Assembly: GCA_937951875.1 (NCBI GenBank)
Contig: CALGAN010000056.1
Location: 1 to 64,000, forward strand
Direction of reading: 5' to 3'
Source: an uncultured Alkalilimnicola sp.
GTDB lineage: Bacteria; Pseudomonadota; Gammaproteobacteria; Nitrococcales; AK92
DNA: 64,000 nt
A program made the translations under genes and the position numbers. Of the stretch, positions 16,681 to 24,799 are shown in pieces. The notes beneath the pieces were generated by a model that did not search any database, was not told the origin of the DNA, and was given only the letters and a program-made list of their open reading frames with translations. Position 1 is the first letter of the stretch, and each line of letters starts with the position of its first letter.

Positions 16681-17164
16681 CCCTCTCCCTACCGCTTGGC
16701 GATCGCGCTGCGCCCGATTGACCGGCGGCGGTGTCATTTTCCATCCATAACCGTCTTACGGCACCAAAAACGCACCCACAAAACCATCGAAAAAGCAATA
16801 CCCCATATGAGAGATAAACCCTGACAAAACCACTTATTCGCGCCACATGGCGCAACGACCTCCCAAAGAAATCACGCGCAACAGCCAACTATTTGATAAC
16901 AAAAGACTTTAACGAAAATTGCCAGTAGCACCGATATTGTCTGGCGCCAGCAGATATGGCTACTATTCTCGAAAGTGAATATGCTTAACTTTCAAAAAAA
17001 TTAAACCGCACAAAAAACAGAGAAATAAATGAACAAACCGCCAACGGCTCCAAGCGAACCGGTGACGCCGCCGACGCAGCGGGCCCGGGCGGCGTGACAC
17101 GTCCACCGTGCGCACCTGCGGCACGGATTCCAGCACCGGCGCTTTGACCTAAGGGGAGATCGAC
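16681..17164. other. AT-rich 484-bp gap before the MORN-like lipoprotein gene
   Basis: About 16740-17030 is rich in A and T with several A-runs, unlike the rest of the window. It holds a GCGCCA-CA-TGGCGC palindrome at 16840-16853 and a promoter-like pair at 16937-16966. A 22-codon Pro-rich frame starts at 17029 but has no convincing ribosome site. No domain-bearing gene is visible. Confidence 0.6.
16937..16966 (+). promoter_or_regulatory. candidate promoter in the AT-rich gap
   Basis: TTGTCT (16937-16942) is followed after 18 bases by TACTAT (16961-16966). It would give a leader of about 190 bases before the lipoprotein gene at 17165. It is only a moderate match. Confidence 0.3.
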
Positions 17165-19450
17165 ATGGCTATACGATGGAACGCCGCGCTTTTGGCAGCG
17201 GCACTGACATTGTCCGCCACCGGCTGTGGAGGCGGTGGCGGCTCGGGCGGCGACACCGCGCCGCAGCCCGCCCCGGAGGAGCCGGGCACCGATCCGACTC
17301 CCACGCCCGACCCGGGTACCGATCCGACCCCCGACCCGGGCACGGAACCGGCGCCGCTACGCCTCGGCAACATCGTCTTCTCCCGCGACGCCAGCACGGT
17401 GGCAGCCCTGGTCGCCGCCGCCGACGCCGCCGATCCCACGCTGGTCTTGATGCGCCAAGCCGGTCTTGCGCAGCGACTGACCGCGATCCTTGCGGACGGA
17501 CGCCCGCTGTCGACCGAGCTGGACGCCGAAGGACGGCTGACCGACCTCGAGCTGGCGGGCTACCGCTTCAGCCTCGATTACGCGGAGTCCACCGCGACTC
17601 TGACCTACCAGCTGCCCGACGCGGCCCCGCAGAGCATGCCGTTCGATGCCGGTCTCTGCTCCGCCACGCCGGCCGCCGGCACGACCGTCGCCGCCGGGCT
17701 CGGCGCACTGCTGGACTGGTATGCCGAAGCCCGCTACGCCTGCCTGATCGACCAGCTCGACAGCGCCGTCGGCCAAAGCCTCGCCGGCCCGCTGCAACAG
17801 CTCGGCCAATACGCCGAGCGGCTGCGCCAGGCCCGGTTCGAACTCGACTACACCGTGAAGAACCGCGTGGTGTGCGCCAACCTCATGACGCAATGCGCGG
17901 TCCAGCTCGGCCCGCATGCGCGGGAGCTGATCGATGGCCTGCGCGCGATCGATCCGCAAGGCAAGACGGAAGCGGGATTCACCGTGAGCGAGTTGGGCGT
18001 GCGCCTGATCCGCAGCGAGTGGGATCCGCTGATCCTCGACGGCACCGTCGACCCGGCGCTAGGCCGCGGCGAGCTGCCCTGCGAGCGGTCGATCTTCGCC
18101 GAGGCCGATGCGCGGTGCCCCGCGCAATACGTACCGCCCTCCCTCAGCTCGCTCTATCCCTACGGCGATTCGTTCGTGGTGGACGGCATCACCTACCACA
18201 CCGGCCCGGTGCTGCTCGAGCAGATCACCGGCTTTGCCTGGCCGATCGCCGGCGGGATGGGCATCAACGACGGCGAGGCGGGGGGCGCCCGGGTCTGGTA
18301 CGGCACCAACTCCTGCATGACCTTCCGCATCGACGGCAGCGGCGTGCAAGACATGAAGGGCGGCACCACCACCACCATCGACTCCTTCCCGTGGCTGGAC
18401 CTGCGTTTCGAACCGGGCACCTGGAGCGCGGCCTTCCCCACCATGCGCGGCTTCGCCCGCCCCATTCGCGGCATCCTCGACCCGAGCTACGACCGCCGCA
18501 GCGAGCTGCGCAGCTTCCGCTGGGGCGTGCGTCTCAACGCCGACGGCAGCGTATACCGAGACGTCAGGGGCCATTACGAGTTCTACCTGAAGTTCGAGGA
18601 CGGCTCGGCGCTGCGCGCCGCCTGGGATCCGGCCGCCAACGGCCCGGCCTCCGACTACAGCAACGCACTGCGCGGGTTCACCAACGCGGTACCCACCAGC
18701 CACTTCTGCTATTTCCGCGAAGCGACCTCGGTGCAGCTCGAGCCGTACTGCCCGGAAACCCCGACCACCAATCCCGTCAACGGCCGCCGCAAGCTCTGCT
18801 ACTTCAAAGGCCAGCTCAACGGCGAGTACCAGCTTTGGGACCAGTACGATCGCACCCTGGAAGAGGGCCGGTTCGAGAACAATCGGCCGGTAGGCGGCTG
18901 GTTCTTCTCGCGCGACGACGGCACGCCGTACGCCAACGGCAGCTTCGCCGAGAACGGCCTGCAAACCGGCGAATGGACCTATTACGACGCCAACGGCAGC
19001 AGGAGCGAGACCGTGCCGTTCACGGGCGGCACCTGGCTGTACGAGCCGTGGAACGCCTACCTGCGCACCGTGACCGGCCGATACACCAAGTACGAGAACG
19101 GCCTGCCGAGCCAGGAGGGCTCGCTCTGGGAAGGCCATGAAAACGGCTGGTGGTACAGCTACCGGGGCAGCGTGCGCGCCGAGGGGCGCGAATACGACGC
19201 CAACACGCAGATCGCGACAGGCGCCAGCACCTGCTACAACAACGACTGCCTCAAGCACACGCGCAGCTGGCTGAAGACCTTCCAGACCTACATCTGGAGC
19301 GCCTGCGGCGTGTCGACGCCCTGGGTGCGGGAGGTCCGCTACAACTACGACGGCTCGCCGGCGGCCACCACCTGCTACCAGCTCAACGGCACGCCCCAAG
19401 AGCCCGAGATCGGCGCGGAGCTGCCGTACTGTCCGCGCCCCTGCGCCTGA
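17165..19450 (+). CDS. large lipoprotein with C-terminal MORN-like repeats, function unknown
   Basis: A 761-aa protein with a lipoprotein signal (LSATGC, acylated Cys21), a Gly-rich start, and a low-complexity linker of repeated D-P-G/T-P units (about 30-62). The middle (about 65-530) has no domain I recognise but contains several Cys and Trp. Residues about 545-660 show repeated G-x-W/Y units such as LNGEYQLWDQYD, RPVGGWFFSRDDG and LQTGEWTYYDANG, resembling MORN-variant (YwqK-like) repeats. It is presumably anchored in the outer membrane. GGGGAG precedes the ATG. It stands alone, with an AT-rich region upstream and a palindrome downstream. Confidence 0.75.
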   Translation: MAIRWNAALLAAALTLSATGCGGGGGSGGDTAPQPAPEEPGTDPTPTPDPGTDPTPDPGTEPAPLRLGNIVFSRDASTVAALVAAADAADPTLVLMRQAGLAQRLTAILADGRPLSTELDAEGRLTDLELAGYRFSLDYAESTATLTYQLPDAAPQSMPFDAGLCSATPAAGTTVAAGLGALLDWYAEARYACLIDQLDSAVGQSLAGPLQQLGQYAERLRQARFELDYTVKNRVVCANLMTQCAVQLGPHARELIDGLRAIDPQGKTEAGFTVSELGVRLIRSEWDPLILDGTVDPALGRGELPCERSIFAEADARCPAQYVPPSLSSLYPYGDSFVVDGITYHTGPVLLEQITGFAWPIAGGMGINDGEAGGARVWYGTNSCMTFRIDGSGVQDMKGGTTTTIDSFPWLDLRFEPGTWSAAFPTMRGFARPIRGILDPSYDRRSELRSFRWGVRLNADGSVYRDVRGHYEFYLKFEDGSALRAAWDPAANGPASDYSNALRGFTNAVPTSHFCYFREATSVQLEPYCPETPTTNPVNGRRKLCYFKGQLNGEYQLWDQYDRTLEEGRFENNRPVGGWFFSRDDGTPYANGSFAENGLQTGEWTYYDANGSRSETVPFTGGTWLYEPWNAYLRTVTGRYTKYENGLPSQEGSLWEGHENGWWYSYRGSVRAEGREYDANTQIATGASTCYNNDCLKHTRSWLKTFQTYIWSACGVSTPWVREVRYNYDGSPAATTCYQLNGTPQEPEIGAELPYCPRPCA

Positions 19451-19455
19451 CAGGC

Positions 19456-19483
19456 AGCGGCGGACGCGCGCGCGTCCGCCGCT
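19456..19483. repeat. perfect 28-bp palindrome after the lipoprotein gene
   Basis: Positions 19456-19469 are the exact reverse complement of 19470-19483. It lies between convergent genes and would form a very stable hairpin, but no T-run follows on either strand. Confidence 0.65.
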
Positions 19484-19562
19484 CTAAGAAATCGGCAAGG
19501 AGAAATCCGCTCGACTGATCGGAGGCGCCGCCGCAGACGCCGCGGCGGCGCCTTCACCCCGT

Positions 19563-20855
19563 TTAGAGCAGCGCCACCACGATCGCGGCGACGGCGCCGG
19601 CCGCCAGGCCGGCGAGCAGTCCCGGCAGCCACGGCGCTTTGACTTGAGGCGGCTCGAACGGCGAGGGCTGGTTCAGCTCGGCCAGCTGCTTGCGCAGATG
19701 CGCCTCCAGATCCTGGAACGCGGCGGCCTGGGCCAGGTTTGCCCGCTCGGCGACCTCGCGCGCCGCCTCTCGCGCGGCCTGGGTGGCGGCCGACAGCACC
19801 GCCTGCTGAATGCCCGGCAGCGCGTGCTCGAACACGATGCCCTTGACCTGGGTCTTGAACTCGGCGCTGCGGACCAGCGTATCGAGCATCTCGCGCAGCT
19901 TGGCGCGCTCGGCCTCGAGCGACTCCTGCGCCGCCTCGACGCCCGCCTGTCGGGCCACCCGCAGGGCGATCGGCTCGGCGGTCCGCTCGGCGACCGCGGC
20001 CGCCGCCTGCTGGGCGGCGTCCTGCGCCACTTGCGCGGCGACCTCGCGCGCCACCTGCTCGGCGATCTCGCGCGCGGTGCGACCGATGCTCTCCGGATCC
20101 ATGGACTCGACCATGGGCAGCGCCGACTGGGTGGCCACCAGCTCGGCGGTGGCGCGCGCGGTCTCCTCGGCGGTGACGCGGGCCGCGGCTTCGGCACTGT
20201 CGGCCGCCGCTTCGCGCGCCTGCTCCATGGTGTTGCGCAGCGCCTCCTCCAGCAGCTGCCGGAACTCGGCCAGCCGCTCGCGCACGACGCGCTCGGCGGC
20301 GTCCTGCGCCGCCCCCACGGCGCTGTCGCGGGCCGCCGTGCGCAGCTGCTCCCAATCGATCTCCGCCGTCTTGGCCGCGGTCGGCCGCTCGGCCGATACC
20401 GGCTCGGCGACGGCGGCCGGCGCCGGTTGCGGCGCGCTTTCGCTCTCGGCGGCGGGCGTGACCTCCACCACGACCGGCTGCTCCGATTGCAGACGCCGCA
20501 ACACCTGATCGAGCTGATCGTCGGTGCTCGGTTTGCTCAGAAAGTCGGCGATGCCCAGCGCCTTGGCGGTGGCGCGGTCCTCGGGGGTGTCCTGGGAGGT
20601 GTACATGACCACCGGCGGCTTGGCGCAATCGGGATCGGCGAAGATGCGGCGCACCGCTTCGAAGCCGTCCATGTCCGGCATCATGAAATCCATGAAGACC
20701 ACGTCGGGCGTGGCGGTCTTCAGATACTCGAGGCTTTCGCCGCCGGTGCCGGCCATATCGACCTCGATGCCACGGCTCTTCAGCTGCTTGGCCAGCGCGA
20801 TGCGCGCCAGCCGCGAGTCGTCCACGACCAACGCTCTGTTGATCTTGTGCACCAT
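19563..20855 (-). CDS. receiver-domain protein with long Ala-rich coiled coil and C-terminal membrane anchor
   Basis: A 430-aa protein. Residues 1-125 are a complete response-regulator receiver: acidic pair D12/D13, phospho-acceptor D56 in FMDFMMPDMDG, T86 in YTSQ, and K108 in LSKPS. A Pro/Glu/Ala-rich linker leads into a long Ala/Glu/Arg/Gln region (about 165-400) with strong helical and coiled-coil character. The last 24 residues (407-430) form one hydrophobic segment ending at the C-terminus, so the protein should be tail-anchored with the receiver in the cytoplasm. There is no DNA-binding, GGDEF or HD output domain. No histidine kinase is adjacent. The partner and role are unknown. Confidence 0.85.
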   Translation of the reverse strand: MVHKINRALVVDDSRLARIALAKQLKSRGIEVDMAGTGGESLEYLKTATPDVVFMDFMMPDMDGFEAVRRIFADPDCAKPPVVMYTSQDTPEDRATAKALGIADFLSKPSTDDQLDQVLRRLQSEQPVVVEVTPAAESESAPQPAPAAVAEPVSAERPTAAKTAEIDWEQLRTAARDSAVGAAQDAAERVVRERLAEFRQLLEEALRNTMEQAREAAADSAEAAARVTAEETARATAELVATQSALPMVESMDPESIGRTAREIAEQVAREVAAQVAQDAAQQAAAAVAERTAEPIALRVARQAGVEAAQESLEAERAKLREMLDTLVRSAEFKTQVKGIVFEHALPGIQQAVLSAATQAAREAAREVAERANLAQAAAFQDLEAHLRKQLAELNQPSPFEPPQVKAPWLPGLLAGLAAGAVAAIVVALL

Positions 20856-21077
20856 ATGGAACCCCGAGCAGGACCTGTTTTCGTAGTTATTCGCATCCGG
20901 CGATGCAATTGGGTCGGTCCAAGCCTATCACAGTAAACGCGGAGCTCCCCAAGGGGCAGTTCACACCTTCCGAATCTACCGACAAGATGCCGAACCGGCC
21001 GGCGAACGGGGAGGAGCGGTAAGCGCCCGGGTCGCGGCTTTCGGCGCGTTCGCCCGCCGATGACCCGGCGTCGGCGA

Positions 21078-21101
21078 CAAAAAACCCGGCAAGCGCCGGG
21101 T
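21078..21101 (-). terminator. Rho-independent terminator of the Sel1 gene
   Basis: Stem 21101-21095 pairs with 21090-21084 around the loop GCTT (minus strand) and is followed by TTTTTTGT. It lies 36 bases past the Sel1 gene stop. Confidence 0.8.
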
Positions 21102-21136
21102 CAAAAGCCATAGCCAAGCTAAAATCGGTATTACGC

Positions 21137-21550
21137 TCAGGTTTCCGCCGCGATCCTCTCGCGCAGCGCGCGGCGCGTCTCCGCCAGCCACTCGCGCGCC
21201 ACCTCGCTGCCGCCCACGGCGGCGCGGTAGAACCAATACACCGCCAGGCGACTGTCCTGGGGTACGCCGCGCCCCTCGGCGTACATTACCCCCAAATTGT
21301 GCTGAGCGGCGCAGTGCCCCTGCTCCGCCGCCAACCGGAACCAGCCGGCGGCCATCTTCTCGTCCAGCGGCACGCCTTGGCCGGTCGCGTACAGAAAGCC
21401 CAGCGCGTGCTGAGCCTCCGCCAGGCCGCGAAGCGCGGCCCGACGGTATAAACGGGCCGCGACCGACGGATCGGCCGGCCGACCCTCCCCCCACTCCCAA
21501 CGCTGAGCGTTGCAGTAATCCGCCCAGGCCTTTGGCATGTCGAATGTCAT
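21137..21550 (-). CDS. Sel1-repeat protein
   Basis: A 137-aa protein with two to three Sel1-like (TPR-related) repeats: AARLYRRAALRGLAEAQHALGFLYATGQGV, MAAGWFRLAAEQGHCAAQHNLGVMYAEGRGV, and a partial third LAVYWFYRAAVGGSEVA. Such repeats mediate protein contacts; no partner is evident. The frame opens at a TTG at 21568, but the ATG at 21550 has AAAGG at good spacing. No signal peptide is seen, so it is probably cytosolic. It has its own terminator and a palindromic element upstream. Confidence 0.85.
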   Translation of the reverse strand: MTFDMPKAWADYCNAQRWEWGEGRPADPSVAARLYRRAALRGLAEAQHALGFLYATGQGVPLDEKMAAGWFRLAAEQGHCAAQHNLGVMYAEGRGVPQDSRLAVYWFYRAAVGGSEVAREWLAETRRALRERIAAET

Positions 21551-21673
21551 GATGGCCTTTGTCCCCAACAGGCATCTCGGTTGTGGCCGTCAATGCAGGA
21601 TGCGGGCCAACGCCCGCCAGCCGGCGAATTACCGCTCTGTCGCCGTTTGGAGACAGAATACGACCGTGCGCGG

Positions 21674-21698
21674 GTGACACTTTACGTCACAAAGTGAC
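21674..21698. promoter_or_regulatory. nested palindrome upstream of the Sel1 gene
   Basis: GTGAC-N7-GTCAC (21674-21690) overlaps CACTTT-N7-AAAGTG (21678-21696), and GTGAC recurs directly at 21694-21698. The element lies between the Rieske gene stop and the Sel1 gene start. The layout suggests a regulator binding site, but the arms do not match a known consensus well enough to name one. Confidence 0.35.
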
Positions 21699-21732
21699 GG
21701 AATGGTGGCGACGAGCGCCGCCGTTTCTCGGC

Positions 21733-22065
21733 TCAGCCTTCGGCCAAAACCACCGCGCCGTTCTCGACGGCGACGGCGACCGGCGTCAGGCGCTTGCCCA
21801 CGCATGGGCCGGCGACGCACAGGCCGTCCTCCACCCGGAACAAGGCATCGTGGGTGGCGCATTGGATGTACTCACGCTCCGGATCCATGAAGCGGTCGGG
21901 CAGCCAATCGAGATTGGTGCCGCGATGCGGACAGACATTGCGGTACCCGTAGACACGGCCGTCGCGGCGTACCACGAAGATGCTCAGCTCGCGCTCGCCG
22001 AGCGGCACATTGAAGCCCTTGCAGCCGTTCTCCTCGAGTTCGTCGAACCGGCACAGAATCCGCAT
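21733..22065 (-). CDS. Rieske-type 2Fe-2S protein
   Basis: A 110-aa protein with the two Rieske motifs CPHRGTNLDW and CATHDALF, which bind a 2Fe-2S cluster through two Cys and two His. It resembles the small stand-alone Rieske ferredoxins related to NirD and dioxygenase ferredoxins. The electron partner is unknown. I chose the ATG at 22065 because GGGGGAGTG precedes it; the open frame extends upstream to 22179 with an Arg-rich, unlikely sequence. It is divergent from the AmpG-like gene. Confidence 0.85.
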   Translation of the reverse strand: MRILCRFDELEENGCKGFNVPLGERELSIFVVRRDGRVYGYRNVCPHRGTNLDWLPDRFMDPEREYIQCATHDALFRVEDGLCVAGPCVGKRLTPVAVAVENGAVVLAEG

Positions 22066-22267
22066 CACTCCCCCTTCGATATCCGTCGCGACCGCCCAGG
22101 CGGCGGTCATGGCGCGTCGACGCGGCCTCCGCGGCGGGGCGGCACGCGCGCCGCGCGCCCGAGAGAATATGCCAAACACTGCGCCGATCCGCAGGCCGCG
22201 GCTTGCCCCATCGACCGAGACCGGCGACCATGGCGAAGGCCGTCACCTCGAATAGCAAGAAGCCGCC

Positions 22268-23536
22268 ATGACCCAAGCCCGCCGCTCCGCCCTCCTGGCC
22301 ACGATCTTCAGCGGCCGCATGCTGGTCGCCTTCCTCATGGGCTTCGTCGCCGGCCTGCCGCTCATCCTCACCGGCTCGCTGCTCAAGGTATGGCTGCAGG
22401 ACGAAGGGGTGGATCTGGGCACCATCGGGCTGTTCGCCCTGGTCGGCCTGCCGTACACGCTGAAATTCCTGTGGGCGCCGCTGCTCGACCGCTACGTGCC
22501 GTCGCGCCTGGGCCGGCGGCGCGGCTGGCTGCTGCTGTTCCAGCTGGCGCTGATCGCCAGCATCGTCGGCCTGGGGCTGTGCGATCCGCGCCAGGATCTG
22601 CATCTGCTGGCGCTGCTGGCGCTGCTGGTGAGCTTTTTCTCGGCCTCGCAGGACATCGTCATCGACGCCTACCGGCGCGAGTCGCTGAGCGACGAGGAGC
22701 AGGGCCTGGGCGCGTCGCTGTACGTCAACGGTTACCGCTTCGGCCTGCTGCTGGCCTCCGGCGGCGGCCTGATCCTGGCCGACCACATCCCCTTCGCCGC
22801 GGTCTACGCGCTGCTGGCCGGCTGCATGCTGGTCGGCGTGCTCACCACCCTGCTGGCGCGCGAACCCGAGGTGGCGGAAGGTGCGCCGCGCACGCTGCTG
22901 GACGCGGTGATCAAGCCGTTCGTGGACTACTTCTCGCGCGCGGACGCGATCTGGATCCTGCTGTTCATTCTGCTTTACAAGCTGGGCGACACCATGGCGG
23001 GCGAGATGACCGCCAATTTCTACCGCGACATCGGCTTCTCCAAGACGGAGATCGGCTCGGTGGTGAAGCTGTTCGGCTTCTGGGCCACGGTGGTCGGCGG
23101 CCTGGCCGGCGGCGTGCTGATCCTGAAGCTGGGCCTCTTCAACTCGCTGGTGAGCTTCGGCGTGCTGCAGGCGGTGTCGACCCTCGGCTTCGTCTGGCTG
23201 GCCCATGTCGGGCACGATCTGGTGACCCTGGGCGGCGTGGTGGCGTTCGAGAACTTCACTTCCGGCATGGGCACGGCCGCCTACATCGCCTTCATGGCCA
23301 GCCTCACCAACAAGCGCTTCACTGCCACCCAGTACGCGCTGCTCTCCAGCCTCATGGGGGTGCCACGCACGGTGCTGTCGGCGCCGACCGGTTATATCGC
23401 CGCCGCCCTCGGCTGGTCGTGGTTCTTCCTGCTGTGCGCCCTGATCGCCATCCCTGGCTTGCTGCTGCTGGCGCGCTTCCGCGACTGGCTGCGGCCGGCG
23501 CCGGCCGACACCGAGCCGGGCCCCGCCGCCGGCTGA
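22268..23536 (+). CDS. ampG: AmpG-like muropeptide MFS transporter
   Basis: A 422-aa inner-membrane protein with about twelve hydrophobic segments. FLMGFVAGLPLILTGSLLKVWLQDEGVDL, PYTLKFLWAPLLDRY, SASQDIVIDAYRRESL and YKLGDTMAGEMTANFY match AmpG permeases, which import anhydro-muropeptides for cell-wall recycling. It is shorter than E. coli AmpG, lacking extra C-terminal membrane segments. No AmpD or beta-lactamase gene is nearby. The stop falls at 23536 after a Pro/Ala tail. Confidence 0.87.
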   Translation: MTQARRSALLATIFSGRMLVAFLMGFVAGLPLILTGSLLKVWLQDEGVDLGTIGLFALVGLPYTLKFLWAPLLDRYVPSRLGRRRGWLLLFQLALIASIVGLGLCDPRQDLHLLALLALLVSFFSASQDIVIDAYRRESLSDEEQGLGASLYVNGYRFGLLLASGGGLILADHIPFAAVYALLAGCMLVGVLTTLLAREPEVAEGAPRTLLDAVIKPFVDYFSRADAIWILLFILLYKLGDTMAGEMTANFYRDIGFSKTEIGSVVKLFGFWATVVGGLAGGVLILKLGLFNSLVSFGVLQAVSTLGFVWLAHVGHDLVTLGGVVAFENFTSGMGTAAYIAFMASLTNKRFTATQYALLSSLMGVPRTVLSAPTGYIAAALGWSWFFLLCALIAIPGLLLLARFRDWLRPAPADTEPGPAAG

Positions 23537-23759
23537 GCGTGCTTAGAGCGAAACTATCGACGGCATCGGCGCAAGCGATTTCCCCTGCCGTGACGTTGGC
23601 CGTAGACTTGCCGTTTACCGCCATGCCGCCGGCCAGCCCTCATGCGTCCATCGCGCCGCCGGCGCGGCGCCTTCGCCGCGACCGACCGCGGCGTTCGACC
23701 TTACTCAGCAACGCCAATCACGGCGGTGGCAACGACCACCGCGCGTCGGAGACGCCTCA

Positions 23760-24722
23760 ATGAGCGAAGTAAGACACAGTCGGCTGATCATCCTGGGCTC
23801 CGGCCCCGCCGGTTATACCGCCGCGGTGTACGCCGCCCGTGCCAACCTCAAGCCCATGCTCATCACCGGCCTGCAGGTGGGCGGCCAACTCACCACCACC
23901 ACCGAAGTCGACAACTGGCCGGGCGACCCGCACGGCCTGACCGGCCCGGCGCTGATGGAGCGCATGCGCGAGCATGCCGAGCGCTTCGACACGCAGATCG
24001 TGTTCGATCACATCAACAGCGTCGACCTGTCGCAGCGGCCGTTCCGGCTGGTGGGCGATTCCGGTGAGTACACCTGCGACGCGCTGATCATCGCCACCGG
24101 CGCCAGCGCCCGCTACCTGGGGCTGGACTCGGAGGAAGCGTTCAAGGGCCGCGGCGTTTCCGCCTGCGCCACCTGCGACGGCTTCTTCTACCGCAATCAG
24201 GACGTGGCCGTGGTGGGCGGCGGCAACACCGCCGTGGAAGAGGCGCTGTACCTGTCAAACATCGCCCGCCACGTCACCATCGTGCACCGCCGCGACCGCT
24301 TCCGCGCCGAGAAGATCATGCAGCAGAAGGTGTTGGAGAAGCAGCAGGCCGGCAAGATCGGCATCGAGTGGAACAGCGTGGTCGAGGAAGTGGTGGGCGA
24401 CGACAGCGGCGTCACGGGCCTCGCGATCCGCAACCTGCAGACCGGCGAGCGCAAGACCCTGCCGGTGACCGGGGTGTTCATCGCCATCGGTCACACGCCC
24501 AACACCCAACTGTTCGAGGGCCAGCTGGAAATGGAGAACGGCTATATCAAGGTGCGCGGCGGGCTCCACGGCAACGCCACCGCCACTAACGTCCCCGGTG
24601 TGTTCGCCGCCGGCGACGTGGCCGACCACACTTATCGCCAGGCCATCACCTCGGCCGGCACCGGCTGCATGGCGGCGCTCGACGCCGAGCGCTACCTGGA
24701 GCAGATCGGCAAGGCCGGCTAG
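23760..24722 (+). CDS. trxB: thioredoxin reductase TrxB
   Basis: A 320-aa FAD/NADPH enzyme that reduces thioredoxin. It has the FAD dinucleotide motif GSGPAG (13-18), the redox-active CATC (136-139), the NADPH motif GGGNTAVEEALYLS followed by HRRDRFRAE, and a C-terminal GVFAAGDVADHTYRQAITSAGTG. Length and motifs are standard. GGAG lies at suitable spacing upstream, and a strong terminator follows. Confidence 0.97.
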   Translation: MSEVRHSRLIILGSGPAGYTAAVYAARANLKPMLITGLQVGGQLTTTTEVDNWPGDPHGLTGPALMERMREHAERFDTQIVFDHINSVDLSQRPFRLVGDSGEYTCDALIIATGASARYLGLDSEEAFKGRGVSACATCDGFFYRNQDVAVVGGGNTAVEEALYLSNIARHVTIVHRRDRFRAEKIMQQKVLEKQQAGKIGIEWNSVVEEVVGDDSGVTGLAIRNLQTGERKTLPVTGVFIAIGHTPNTQLFEGQLEMENGYIKVRGGLHGNATATNVPGVFAAGDVADHTYRQAITSAGTGCMAALDAERYLEQIGKAG

Positions 24723-24742
24723 CGGTCCGCGCCCCTCGACGG

Positions 24743-24777
24743 AAAAAGCCCGGCGGTGGTCACCGCCGGGCTTTTTT
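24743..24777. terminator. bidirectional Rho-independent terminator
   Basis: Arms 24743-24758 and 24761-24776 are perfect complements with a T-run on both strands (CTTTTTT at 24771-24777 on plus, TTTTT on minus). It serves convergent trxB and the PA14-domain gene. Confidence 0.9.
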
Positions 24778-24799
24778 GTCGTGGTCGCGCCGTCGACGG

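Noticed and set aside
17029..17097. 22-codon Pro/Ala-rich frame starting ATGAACAAACCG
   Set aside because: Too short, no good ribosome site and no recognisable feature; it may be part of the lipoprotein gene leader.
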